Shown here one piece after another: positions 9,045 to 16,162 of a stretch of 64,000 nucleotides of DNA (positions are counted from its first letter, which is position 1; every line of letters starts with the position of its first letter). A model generated the notes under the pieces. That model saw only the letters and a program-made list of their open reading frames with translations. It was not told the origin of the DNA and did not search any database. The translations under genes and the position numbers were made by a program. This DNA is from DATBLE01 sp036555585 (GTDB taxonomy: Bacteria; Actinomycetota; Thermoleophilia; Gaiellales; Gaiellaceae): NCBI GenBank assembly GCA_036555585.1, contig DATBLE010000020.1, forward strand, positions 30,920-94,919, given 5' to 3'.

Positions 9045-9566
9045 CTACAGATCTTCCCCAGCGCGGAGGAGGCCGGCCGCGATCACGGCGAGCGCGGCGA
9101 GGAGCGCGATCCAGAGGCCGATCGAGCGGCCGCTCGTGCCGGCGAAGGTGTCCGGGATCGAGATCAGGCGGATCAGGACCAGCACCGTCGCCAGCGAGCC
9201 GAGCCCGATCGTCACGAGGCTCTCCGGGATCGTCGGCGGGAGCTCGATGCCCGCCGCCTCCCGCAGAATGGCGATCACGACCAGGACGAGGCCGAGGAAG
9301 AACACGAGCTTGCCGATCGTGCCCGTATGCCAGCCGATCACCGACAGGGTCGGGCCCTCGACCGAGCTGCCCGAGTACCAGGACATGAACGAGGAGAGCA
9401 GCAGGACGAGCCCTGCCACCCACGCGACGCGCCGGCCGGCCGACCAGATGCCGCCCGCGGGCCGAAGCTGGGGCAGCTGCGGGCGGGATGGTCTCGGCTC
9501 CTGAGACGGTTCCGCCGTCTCCTCCGCGTCCGGATCGTCGAAGTCGAAGAGCTCGGGCGTTTCCAC
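9045..9566 (-). CDS. Hypothetical membrane protein with four predicted helices (173 aa)
   Basis: Not recognised. An acidic, Pro-rich N-terminal tail of about 40 residues (FDFDDPDAEETAEPS) is followed by hydrophobic segments near residues 46-62, 82-102, 115-135 and 150-167. The loop after the first helix is SWYSGSSVEGPTLSVIGWHTGT. The organisation resembles small uncharacterised actinobacterial membrane proteins. The next small minus-strand gene lies upstream, ending at 9585. Confidence 0.6.
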   Translation of the reverse strand: METPELFDFDDPDAEETAEPSQEPRPSRPQLPQLRPAGGIWSAGRRVAWVAGLVLLLSSFMSWYSGSSVEGPTLSVIGWHTGTIGKLVFFLGLVLVVIAILREAAGIELPPTIPESLVTIGLGSLATVLVLIRLISIPDTFAGTSGRSIGLWIALLAALAVIAAGLLRAGEDL

Positions 9567-9584
9567 AAGTGGGGAGTATGAAGC

Positions 9585-9827
9585 CTAGATCCCGAAGATC
9601 CGGGCGACCTCGCCCCACACGGTCACGCTGACGACGGCACAGGCGAGGAGCAGGATGCCGAGGAACGCCCAGAAACGGACGCGGGCCATCTTGGTCGCGC
9701 GACGATGCTCCACCTTCGCGTGGCGCTGGGCCCGGTAGAAGCGGTAGGCGCGGTCGATCGCGTGAGGGTCGACCGGAGGAGCGTCGGCCCGGGCCCGTTG
9801 GCGCTGCCGCTGCGCAGGCTCGGCCAT
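9585..9827 (-). CDS. Small single-span membrane protein (80 aa)
   Basis: Not recognised. A highly basic N-terminal half (QRQRQRARAD, HAKVEHRRATK) and one C-terminal membrane helix (about residues 54-72, AFLGILLLACAVVSVTVW). The ATG at 9827 is supported by a TAGAAT box seven bases upstream. The reading frame stays open much further upstream, but that part lies antisense to the phosphodiesterase gene and is not credible. Confidence 0.65.
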   Translation of the reverse strand: MAEPAQRQRQRARADAPPVDPHAIDRAYRFYRAQRHAKVEHRRATKMARVRFWAFLGILLLACAVVSVTVWGEVARIFGI

Positions 9828-9834
9828 AGCCGAA

Positions 9835-9840
9835 ATTCTA
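9835..9840 (-). promoter_or_regulatory. -10 element for the 9827 small gene
   Basis: On the minus strand TAGAAT, seven bases, ATG. It is back to back with the plus-strand box at 9859. Confidence 0.45.
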
Positions 9841-9858
9841 GTTCGACGGAAGGTTGGG

Positions 9859-9864
9859 TACGTT
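9859..9864 (+). promoter_or_regulatory. -10 element of leaderless GDPD promoter
   Basis: TACGTT, six bases, then GTG at 9871. Confidence 0.5.
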
Positions 9865-9870
9865 TTCGAC

Positions 9871-10659
9871 GTGAAGCTCGCGGCCGACGGCAGGCCGTTG
9901 CGCGTCGGCCACAAGGGTGCTGCGGCCCTGGAGCCCGAGAACACGCTGCGCTCGCTGACGCGGGCCGCGGAGCTCGGTTGCGACCTCGTCGAGTTCGACG
10001 TCCTGCAGCTTTCTGACGGCACCCTGGTCCTGGCCCACTCCGACGACCTGCTCGAGGTCAGCCACGGGGCTGCCCGCGGAAGGGTTCGCGAGCGGGGACT
10101 CGCGGCGCTGCGCGAGGTGGCGCCCGAGCTGCCGACGCTCGACGAGGCGCTCGAGCACCTCGCGGCGTTCGAGGGCGTGGGCATCCAGGTCGACCTGAAG
10201 GGGTTCGGCTTCGAGGAGCCGGTGGCACGGGCAATCCGCCGGCACGGCGTGCTCGATCGTGCGGTCGTGAGCACCTTCCACCGGCCGACCCTGCTGCGCC
10301 TCGCCGAGCTCGAGCCGGAGCTCCCCAGGGGGCTGACGTATCCGGCCGACCGGCGGGGGATCTCCCGGCGCCGTCTCCTCGCTCCCGCGGCGCTGGCCGC
10401 GGCCGCAACGCTGCGGCGAGCCTTGCCGCGGCGCATCGCCGGCCTGCTTGCCCGCGCCCGGGCGTCGGCGGCGATGCTGCACCACTCGGTCGTCTCGCCC
10501 GCCGCCGTCGCGCAGGCGCACGCCCACGGGGCGGCCGTCTTCGCCTGGACGATCGACGACGAGACTCTCCTGGCCCGGATGGTCGCCGCGAAGGTGGACG
10601 CGGTGATCACGAACGACCCTCGTATCTTCGGCCACGACGACTACACTCAAGTCCGGTGA
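9871..10659 (+). CDS. Glycerophosphodiester phosphodiesterase family protein
   Basis: Predicted to hydrolyse glycerophosphodiesters to glycerol-3-phosphate and an alcohol (GlpQ/UgpQ family); 262 residues, cytoplasmic. The metal/catalytic set is visible: VGHKGAAALEPENT (usually HRG; here HKG), LVEFDVLQLSDGTLVLAHSDDL, VGIQVDLKGFG, and the TIM-barrel end FAWTIDDETLLARMVAAKVDAVITNDP. The Arg-to-Lys change after the first His is unusual but conservative. Its TGA overlaps the GTG of the transpeptidase gene. Confidence 0.88.
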   Translation: MKLAADGRPLRVGHKGAAALEPENTLRSLTRAAELGCDLVEFDVLQLSDGTLVLAHSDDLLEVSHGAARGRVRERGLAALREVAPELPTLDEALEHLAAFEGVGIQVDLKGFGFEEPVARAIRRHGVLDRAVVSTFHRPTLLRLAELEPELPRGLTYPADRRGISRRRLLAPAALAAAATLRRALPRRIAGLLARARASAAMLHHSVVSPAAVAQAHAHGAAVFAWTIDDETLLARMVAAKVDAVITNDPRIFGHDDYTQVR

Positions 10660-11756
10660 AGCGCACGCTCGTCATCGCCGTCAGCGCGCTTGCCTTGGCC
10701 GCCGCAGGCGTGCTGGCCGCGCTCGCTCCCGCCGGCTCCGCACAGGAGCCGACGACGACCAGCACCGTGCCGAACGAGTCGACCGTCACCGGCACGGACA
10801 CGACGGCGACGACCGCGACCACGAACTCCACGACCACGGCACCGGCGACCACGGTGCCGAGGCCGCCGAAGCCGAAGCCCGTGCCGAACGTTCTGCCGCA
10901 CGGGGTCACGATCGGCGGGATCCACGTCGGCGGACTGGCGCCGAGAGCCGCCTACGCCGTGGTCCGGGCGGCGTTCGAGGCGCCGCTCGTGCTCGGCGTC
11001 GGCGCCCACCGGATCGAGCTGGCGCCGGTCAAGCTCGGCGCGGTCGCGTACGCCAAGAACGCCGTCTCGCGCGCTCGAGTCGCCGCGCCGGGAACGGCGA
11101 TCCCGCTCGGCGTGAACATCGACGGCTCACGCGTGCGCCGGATGGTGGCGGCGCTCGCCAAGCGCTACGACCGCGCCGCCGTCGACGCCAAGCTGCTGCT
11201 CCGGGACCTCCACCCGTACATCACTGCCGGCGCGCCCGGGAAGCGGCTCGTGACGAAACGTGCGGTCGGGGCGATCCTCGAGGCGCTCCGCCAGAACCGC
11301 CGCACCGAGGTGGCGCTCCCGTACGCGGAGGTCGCGCAGGAGGTCACGCGCTCGTCCTTCGGCCCGGTGATCGTCATCCATCGCGGGTCGAACCGCCTCT
11401 ACCTGTACGACGGCATGAAGCCGTGGCGCACGTTCACGGTCGCGACCGGGCAGGCCGTCTACCCGACGCCGCTCGGCAAGTTCGACATCGTCGTCATGTG
11501 GAAGGACCCGTGGTGGTATCCGCCCGACTCGCCGTGGGCGAAGGGGGCGAAGCCGATCCCGCCCGGCCCCGGCAACCCGCTGGGTACGCGCTGGATGGGG
11601 CTGTCCGCTCCCGGCGTGGGCATCCACGGGACGCCCGACCCGGCCTCGCTCGGCTACTCCGCGTCGCACGGGTGCATCCGGATGTACATCCCGTACGCCG
11701 AGTGGCTGTTCGACCACGTCGACGTCGGCACCCCGGTCTACATCGTCCCGGCATAG
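10656..11756 (+). CDS. L,D-transpeptidase (YkuD domain) with N-terminal peptidoglycan-associated domain
   Basis: Secreted cell-wall enzyme of 366 residues, expected to form 3-3 cross-links or attach proteins to peptidoglycan. A signal peptide or membrane anchor (residues 1-30) is followed by a Thr-rich linker (32-68, mostly Thr/Ala/Pro), then a VanW/PG-binding-like region (about 80-225). The YkuD domain occupies about 230-366. The catalytic motif is SHGCIRM with nucleophile Cys340 and His338, preceded by GVGIHGTPD. GTG start in a GTGA overlap with the phosphodiesterase gene. Confidence 0.88.
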   Translation: MKRTLVIAVSALALAAAGVLAALAPAGSAQEPTTTSTVPNESTVTGTDTTATTATTNSTTTAPATTVPRPPKPKPVPNVLPHGVTIGGIHVGGLAPRAAYAVVRAAFEAPLVLGVGAHRIELAPVKLGAVAYAKNAVSRARVAAPGTAIPLGVNIDGSRVRRMVAALAKRYDRAAVDAKLLLRDLHPYITAGAPGKRLVTKRAVGAILEALRQNRRTEVALPYAEVAQEVTRSSFGPVIVIHRGSNRLYLYDGMKPWRTFTVATGQAVYPTPLGKFDIVVMWKDPWWYPPDSPWAKGAKPIPPGPGNPLGTRWMGLSAPGVGIHGTPDPASLGYSASHGCIRMYIPYAEWLFDHVDVGTPVYIVPA

Positions 11757-11766
11757 TTCCTGGGAC

Positions 11767-12309
11767 ATGCCCGCGCGGTTGAAGCACGGCCTGCAGGCGC
11801 TGACGATCGCGGTCGTCCTCGGCCTGCTCGCCCTCCTGATCTGGAAGGTCGTGCACCAGGACGAGGGCGTGAAGCTCGGCGGCGGCAGGACGCCGCCGGC
11901 CCCGCAGTTCGCCCTGGCGCGGCTCGACGGGCCGGGCAAGCTGAAGCTCGCGTCGCTGCGGGGCAAGGTCGTCGTCCTCAACTTCTGGGCGTCGTGGTGC
12001 GCACCGTGCAAGTCGGAGGCCCCGCGTCTCGAGGCCGCCTGGCAGCGCTACCGCGGACAGGGCGTGGTCGTGCTCGGCGTCGACGGCCAGGACTTCTCCG
12101 GCGACGCGAAACGCTTCATCCGCAAGCATGGCATCACCTACCCGAACGTGCACGACGGCCCGGGCGACATCGGCACGAAGTACGGCGTCACCGGCTTCCC
12201 CGAGACCTACTTCGTCGACCGGCGCGGCCGCCTCGTCGGCGACCGGGTGGTCGGGGAGGTCAGCGCCGAGAAGCTGGCCGCCGGGATCACGCGCGCGCTC
12301 CAGTCGTGA
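11767..12309 (+). CDS. TlpA/ResA-type membrane-anchored thiol-disulfide oxidoreductase
   Basis: Thioredoxin-fold protein of 180 residues that reduces apocytochrome c haem-binding cysteines outside the membrane. A signal anchor lies at residues 10-28. The active site is FWASWCAPCKSEAP with Cys78 and Cys81, and the cis-Pro region is TGFPETYFVD. The following genes ccmH and ccdA overlap it in series, indicating a cytochrome c thiol-reduction module. Confidence 0.9.
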   Translation: MPARLKHGLQALTIAVVLGLLALLIWKVVHQDEGVKLGGGRTPPAPQFALARLDGPGKLKLASLRGKVVVLNFWASWCAPCKSEAPRLEAAWQRYRGQGVVVLGVDGQDFSGDAKRFIRKHGITYPNVHDGPGDIGTKYGVTGFPETYFVDRRGRLVGDRVVGEVSAEKLAAGITRALQS

Positions 12310-12758
12310 GGCTCGCGCTCGCGCTGCTCCTCGCCCTGGTGCTGGCAGCGCCGGCGGCGGCGAGCGAGCGTCATCCGACCCTGGGCGAGCTGGAGGGCGA
12401 GGTGATGTGCCCGACCTGCAAGACGACCCTCGACCAGTCGAGCGCGCCGATCGCCGACCGCATCCGGCAGTTCATCTCGGCCCGGATCGCGGCCGGGGAC
12501 ACGAAGAGCGAGATCAAGCAGAAGCTGGTCGCGCAGTTCGGGCCCGCGGTCCTGGCCGAGCCCTCCAAGCACGGCTTCAACCTGCTCGCGTGGGTGCTGC
12601 CGTTCGTCGCGCTCGGCGTGGGGGCAGCGGTGCTCGCATGGCTCGTCTGGCGCTGGTCGCGCGGCCGGGAGGGATCGCCGGCGGCGGCGGGAGGACCGTC
12701 GATCGACCCGGAGCTCGAGCGGCGGGTGGACGAAGAGCTTGCTCGGTTCGACGGCTAG
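12306..12758 (+). CDS. Cytochrome c biogenesis protein CcmH
   Basis: 150 residues: signal peptide (1-19), the CcmH redox motif GEVMCPTCKTTLDQS (Cys35, Cys38), a helical domain with QFISARIAAGDTKSEIKQKLVAQFG, and one membrane helix (about 93-115). CcmH reduces or presents apocytochrome cysteines to the haem lyase CcmF. GTG start inside a GTGA overlap with the TlpA gene, and it overlaps ccdA by 20 bases. The other System I genes (ccmA-F) are not in the window. Confidence 0.88.
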   Translation: MRLALALLLALVLAAPAAASERHPTLGELEGEVMCPTCKTTLDQSSAPIADRIRQFISARIAAGDTKSEIKQKLVAQFGPAVLAEPSKHGFNLLAWVLPFVALGVGAAVLAWLVWRWSRGREGSPAAAGGPSIDPELERRVDEELARFDG

Positions 12759-13455
12759 CCAGCTGCCGGTCGCGTTCGCGTTCGGGTTCGTCTCGATCGT
12801 GCTTCCGTGCGTCCTGCCGCTCGTGCCCGGATACCTGTCTGCGGTCTCGGCGATCGAGGCCGGGCGGCTGGGCGAGCCCGGCACGGGGCGCAGGGTGGCG
12901 CTGGCGAGCCTGCCGTTCATCGCGGGCTTCACCACGGTCTTCGTCGTCCTCGGGGCAGGGGTCGCCGCCGCCGGCAGCGCGCTGAACGCGCGGACGCAGA
13001 ACGAGCTCGCCGGCTTTCTCCTGATCGTGATCGGCCTGGGCTTCATCGGGCTCCTGCCCTGGCCCGAGCGCTCCGTCGCGCCCGGGTTGCTGGCGCGCGT
13101 GCGCGGGTCGAGCATCCTGCTCGGAGCCGCGTTCGCCGTCTGCGCCGCGCCGTGCATCGGCTCCGTGCTCGGCGCGATCCTGACGCTCGCCGCCAAGTCC
13201 GGCACCGTTGCGTCGGGCGTCGTCCTGCTGGCTGCCTACTCCCTCGGTCTGGGCGCCGCGTTCGTGCTGACCTCCGTCGCCTTCACGAAGGCGATGGGTG
13301 CCTTCCGCTGGGTGCGGAACCAGTACCGCGTGATCCAGATCGTCGGCGGGGTGACGCTGGTGGCTCTCGGGCTCCTGCTCTTCTTCGACCGGTCGTGGTG
13401 GCTGAACGTCGCGGTCAACCGCGTGCTCGAGTCGGTGGGGCTGGACCGGATCTGA
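12739..13455 (+). CDS. ccdA: CcdA/DsbD-type transmembrane thiol carrier
   Basis: Integral membrane protein of 238 residues with six predicted helices. It carries electrons from cytoplasmic thioredoxin to the extracytoplasmic TlpA/CcmH proteins. The family pair is present: IVLPCVLPLVPGYL (Cys24, helix 1) and AVCAAPCIGSVLGA (Cys139, helix 4). TTG start at 12739, within the end of ccmH; an unusual start codon, but the first helix begins just after it. Confidence 0.9.
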   Translation: MLGSTASQLPVAFAFGFVSIVLPCVLPLVPGYLSAVSAIEAGRLGEPGTGRRVALASLPFIAGFTTVFVVLGAGVAAAGSALNARTQNELAGFLLIVIGLGFIGLLPWPERSVAPGLLARVRGSSILLGAAFAVCAAPCIGSVLGAILTLAAKSGTVASGVVLLAAYSLGLGAAFVLTSVAFTKAMGAFRWVRNQYRVIQIVGGVTLVALGLLLFFDRSWWLNVAVNRVLESVGLDRI

Positions 13456-13458
13456 CGC

Positions 13459-14028
13459 TCAGCCCTTCTCCGCCGTGCGGGCAGCCAGGAGGCTGCCGAA
13501 CACGACGAGCCCGGCCCCCGTCAGCAAGTCGACGGCGGAGAGAAGACGCGGGCCGATGCGCCTTCGGAGGAGGGCCACGACGGACGCGAAGCCGCAGTAC
13601 CACGTGAGCGTCCCGAGCGCGACCCCGGCGATCAGCGCTGCGGCGTCGGAGGCCGAGCCTCTGGCAGCCGCAGGCGCGGAGGCGGGGAACGAGACGGTCC
13701 AGAGCGCGATCGTCAGCGGGTTGAGGGCGGTCGCCGCGATGGCGGTGACGAACGCCCGGCGCGGCTGGACGACCTCGTGCGGCAGCTCGAGGCCGAAGCG
13801 GGCCCGGAAGCCGAGCCGCATCGTGCGGATGCCGAGCCCCACGAGGATCGCCGCGCTCGCGAGCCCGAGCACAAGGCGCAGGGTTCCTCCCGACAGGAGC
13901 CTCCCGATGCCGGCGAGCCCGAGGGTGGCGTAGAGCAGATCGATTCCGGCAACGGCCCCCGCCATCGCCAGCCCGACCGCGAGCGCACGCCCGCCACGCA
14001 GCACCGACCTCACGATCAAGAGCGTCAC
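13459..14028 (-). CDS. LysE/RhtB-family amino-acid exporter (true N-terminus probably longer)
   Basis: Small efflux permease with five or six helices; substrates in the family are amino acids. The GTG at 14028 is the first conventional start, giving 189 residues. The frame is open to 14100, and the upstream residues read GFGIGLLLAAQVGP directly before VTLLIVRSVLRGG, which is the conserved first helix of the LysE family. The natural first codon therefore looks like ACG at 14091-14089, giving 210 residues; see the separate finding. Conserved TALNPLTIALW lies mid-protein. It converges on ccdA with three bases between stops. Confidence 0.8.
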   Translation of the reverse strand: MTLLIVRSVLRGGRALAVGLAMAGAVAGIDLLYATLGLAGIGRLLSGGTLRLVLGLASAAILVGLGIRTMRLGFRARFGLELPHEVVQPRRAFVTAIAATALNPLTIALWTVSFPASAPAAARGSASDAAALIAGVALGTLTWYCGFASVVALLRRRIGPRLLSAVDLLTGAGLVVFGSLLAARTAEKG

Positions 14029-14097
14029 AGGGCCGACCTGCGCGGCCAGGAGGAGGCCGATTCCGAACCCCGCTGCGATCAGCGCACCCGTGCGACG

Positions 14098-14103
14098 ACT
14101 CTA
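14098..14103 (-). promoter_or_regulatory. Possible -10 element before the LysE-family gene
   Basis: Minus strand TAGAGT, six bases, then ACG at 14091 in the LysE frame. The spacing equals that of the other leaderless promoters, although the codon is ACG. Confidence 0.35.
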
Positions 14104-14117
14104 GCCCGTCTCGAGCA

Positions 14118-14441
14118 TCACACGTGCGGGCGCGGGAGCTCGAGCGAGCCCGACGCGACGATCGCCCGGGCGGCGTCGACCTGTGCGAGCACGTCCGCGA
14201 CCGCGAGGCCACGATGCTCCGGCGCGTACGGCCCGAGCCTGCGGGCCGCCTTCTCCAGCTGGCGCTCGCAGCCGATCCGCTTCCCGCGGCCGGCCTGGTA
14301 CCAGGCGACGGCCACGTGTACGAGCCCCTGGAGGAAGTCGCGTTCCTCCGGCTCGGCCGCACGCCAGGCCGTCTCGAGCTCCTCGTGCGCCTCGAAGTAC
14401 TCGCCCGCGCGAATCAGCTCGAGCCCGCGCTCGTAGCTCAC
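14118..14441 (-). CDS. DUF309 family protein
   Basis: 107 residues, all-helical. The DUF309 signature is clear: GLELIRAGEYFEAHEELETAW followed by DFLQGLVHVAVAWYQAGRG with conserved His and Glu residues. Molecular function is unknown. GTG start at 14441 fixed by the TACGCT box six bases upstream; the frame continues further upstream but that part opposes the next gene. Confidence 0.85.
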   Translation of the reverse strand: MSYERGLELIRAGEYFEAHEELETAWRAAEPEERDFLQGLVHVAVAWYQAGRGKRIGCERQLEKAARRLGPYAPEHRGLAVADVLAQVDAARAIVASGSLELPRPHV

Positions 14442-14447
14442 CGGACC

Positions 14448-14453
14448 AGCGTA
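14448..14453 (-). promoter_or_regulatory. -10 element of leaderless DUF309 promoter
   Basis: Minus strand TACGCT, six bases, GTG at 14441. It is divergent from the box at 14477. Confidence 0.5.
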
Positions 14454-14476
14454 TTGGAGTCCGCGGCGGAGAATGC

Positions 14477-14482
14477 TAGTGT
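14477..14482 (+). promoter_or_regulatory. -10 element before the receiver-like gene
   Basis: TAGTGT, eight bases, then GTG at 14491. This box lies downstream of the ATG at 14473, so transcripts from it could not use that ATG. Confidence 0.4.
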
Positions 14483-14490
14483 CAACAGCC

Positions 14491-14805
14491 GTGGCGACGA
14501 TCCTGCTCGTTGGGGTCGACCTCTTCTTCCGGGGCAAGCTGGACGTGCTCCTGCCGGGGCACCATTTCGTCACCGCGGACACGATCGCCGAGCCGGAGTT
14601 GGTGATCGCCGACATCTCCCGGGTCGAGCCGGAGGAGGTCGCCGACACCTATCCGGACATCCCGATCGTCGGCTTCGCGAGCCACACCGACACGGCCGGC
14701 CTGCGGCGCGCACATGCCGCCGGCTTCGACCAGGTGCTGGCCAAATCGGCGCTCCAGGAACGCGCGCCCGAGGTGATCGAGGAGCTACTCGCCCCGGTAG
14801 AGTGA
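14491..14805 (+). CDS. Receiver-like (CheY-fold) single-domain protein
   Basis: 104 residues resembling a response-regulator receiver domain: ATILLVGVDLFFRGKLDVLL, ELVIADISRVEP, and PDIPIVGFASHTDTAGLRRAHAAGFDQVLAKSA. The acidic pocket is altered (VGVD instead of DDD), and the usual phospho-acceptor position reads IADIS, so phosphorylation is uncertain. An upstream ATG at 14473 would add six residues; the GTG is preferred because of the TAGTGT box. No kinase is adjacent. Confidence 0.6.
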   Translation: MATILLVGVDLFFRGKLDVLLPGHHFVTADTIAEPELVIADISRVEPEEVADTYPDIPIVGFASHTDTAGLRRAHAAGFDQVLAKSALQERAPEVIEELLAPVE

Positions 14806-14836
14806 GCCTCCCAGCACCTGTTCGACCGGAGGCCAC

Positions 14837-16075
14837 TTGACCTACATCATCGCCGAGCCCTGCATCGACATCAAAGACCGGTCCTGCGTCGACGTCTGCC
14901 CGGTCGACTGCATCCACGAGTACGAGCGGATCCTCGTGATCGACCCGGAGGAGTGCATCGACTGCTTCGCGCCGGGCGAGCAGTTCCTGACGAAGTACGG
15001 CATTCGCACGTTCGCCGAGATGGAGAACCAGCCCGTCCGTGTGCTCACGGACGGCGGGTTCAAGCCGGCGCTGGTCAAGCGCTTCCGCCGGAAGCCGCTC
15101 GTCAAGCTCGAGCTGGCGCCGGCATTCCACGAGCGTGACCGCTATGGCGGCTGGCGCCTGACGACGCGGAACATCTCGAAGTTCCGCCGCGACGTCTGGG
15201 CGACGCCGACGCACCGCTGGCTGCTGAGCGACGGCGACGAGACCGACTCGCTCGCGGTCGGCCAGTACGTGCCGTCCATGCGGTTTCAGCCGAAGCGCGA
15301 CGGCGAGTCGTACCGGCTCGGGGTGCTCCACGGGCTCGTGTTCGGCGACGGCGCCTGGAACAGGCAAGAGGTTCGTTCGACGGACCACGTCCACTACATA
15401 GCGCTGTATGGAGAGCGAGTTGCGAGGTTCAAGGACTTCTTCGACGAGATGCGGTTCTGGCCGTCTGCGGACGCGCATCCGGGCTACCACGGGACGGGAG
15501 TCGTCAAGGCGGGCGTGAACCTCAAGCGCGCGCTGCCCGAGACCGGCGACCCGGAGTACATTGCAGGCTTCGCTGACGGCTGGCTTGCGGCCGATGGTGA
15601 CCCTGTCAGGGCAGGTTCCTGGCGGCTGCGCTCGACCGACCACGAGGCGTTGCAATGGCTCGAACTGGTCGCGCCGTATGCAGGCTTCATCGTGACCGGG
15701 TCCGGTCAGGAGGGGAGCCGCGAGACCAATTTCGGCGTCCGCAGCCGGCCGATCCGCTGGCTCTACCTGGCGACGCGCGAGACGGCGTGGCGGGTGATGA
15801 GCGTCGAGCAGCCGGAGGCCGAGGACGACGAGGTCTTCTGCGTGGTCGTCCCGGAGAAGCATGCGTTCACGCTGGCCGGCGGCGTCTACACCCGAAATTG
15901 CGGCGCCTGCGAACCGGAGTGCCCGGTCGAGGCGATCTTCCCCGAGGACGCGCTCCCGGAGAAGTGGGCGCCGTTCGTGAAGATCAACTACGCCTATCCG
16001 GACGCCGACGAGATCAACCGGCTGACGAACGAGTACGCGACCGAGCACAACGTCCAGAACCCACCGCTGGAATAG
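14837..16075 (+). CDS. fdxA: 7Fe-8S ferredoxin FdxA interrupted by an in-frame intein
   Basis: Precursor of 412 residues. Residues 1-42 and 355-412 together form a 100-residue actinobacterial FdxA-type ferredoxin, an electron carrier with one [3Fe-4S] and one [4Fe-4S] cluster. The N-extein has Cys9, Cys17, Cys21, Cys25 and Cys40; the C-extein begins CGACEPECPVEAIF, supplying three more cluster cysteines. Residues 43-354 are an intein inserted immediately before the second Cys of the C-x2-C-x2-C-x3-C motif. TTG start at 14837 with a good Shine-Dalgarno (GGAGG at 14828-14832). The ferredoxin cannot bind its clusters normally until splicing. Confidence 0.93.
   Translation: MTYIIAEPCIDIKDRSCVDVCPVDCIHEYERILVIDPEECIDCFAPGEQFLTKYGIRTFAEMENQPVRVLTDGGFKPALVKRFRRKPLVKLELAPAFHERDRYGGWRLTTRNISKFRRDVWATPTHRWLLSDGDETDSLAVGQYVPSMRFQPKRDGESYRLGVLHGLVFGDGAWNRQEVRSTDHVHYIALYGERVARFKDFFDEMRFWPSADAHPGYHGTGVVKAGVNLKRALPETGDPEYIAGFADGWLAADGDPVRAGSWRLRSTDHEALQWLELVAPYAGFIVTGSGQEGSRETNFGVRSRPIRWLYLATRETAWRVMSVEQPEAEDDEVFCVVVPEKHAFTLAGGVYTRNCGACEPECPVEAIFPEDALPEKWAPFVKINYAYPDADEINRLTNEYATEHNVQNPPLE
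14963..15898 (+). mobile_element. Intein with LAGLIDADG homing endonuclease (312 residues)
   Basis: Begins with Cys1 in CFAPGEQFLTKYG (block A) and has the block B motif TPTHRW at precursor residues 123-128. It ends with block F/G EKHAFTLAGGVYTRN, so the terminal residue is Asn354 and the next residue is Cys+1. The penultimate residue is Arg where His is commonest. Two LAGLIDADG-type helices are visible: LGVLHGLVFGDG (161-172) and YIAGFADGWLAADG (241-254), placing it in the dual-motif class. Several codons in the central part (ATA, TAT, GTT, TTG, AGG) are atypical for the neighbourhood, suggesting more recent acquisition of the endonuclease part. Confidence 0.92.
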
Positions 16076-16087
16076 TGTCGCTGGCAA

Positions 16088-16112
16088 GCACGACCTGCTT
16101 CGCAGGTCGTGC
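16088..16112 (+). terminator. Perfect 11-bp hairpin after fdxA, no T-tract
   Basis: GCACGACCTGC, loop TTC, then the exact reverse complement. It begins 12 bases after the ferredoxin stop. There is no run of T, so either it terminates without one or it stabilises the 3' end. Confidence 0.55.
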
Positions 16113-16162
16113 GCGTCCGAACCGATTTCCCGCCGGAGGCGAATACCGCCGAAGGGCTTGGA

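Noticed and set aside
10740..10870. Tandem repeat or CRISPR-like periodicity in the ACG/ACC-rich stretch
   Set aside because: It encodes the Thr-rich linker of the L,D-transpeptidase; the repetition is codon-level low complexity.
16109..16162. Upstream GTG start for the anti-sigma factor
   Set aside because: The codon lies inside the terminator-like hairpin, and the added residues precede the zinc-binding domain without similarity.
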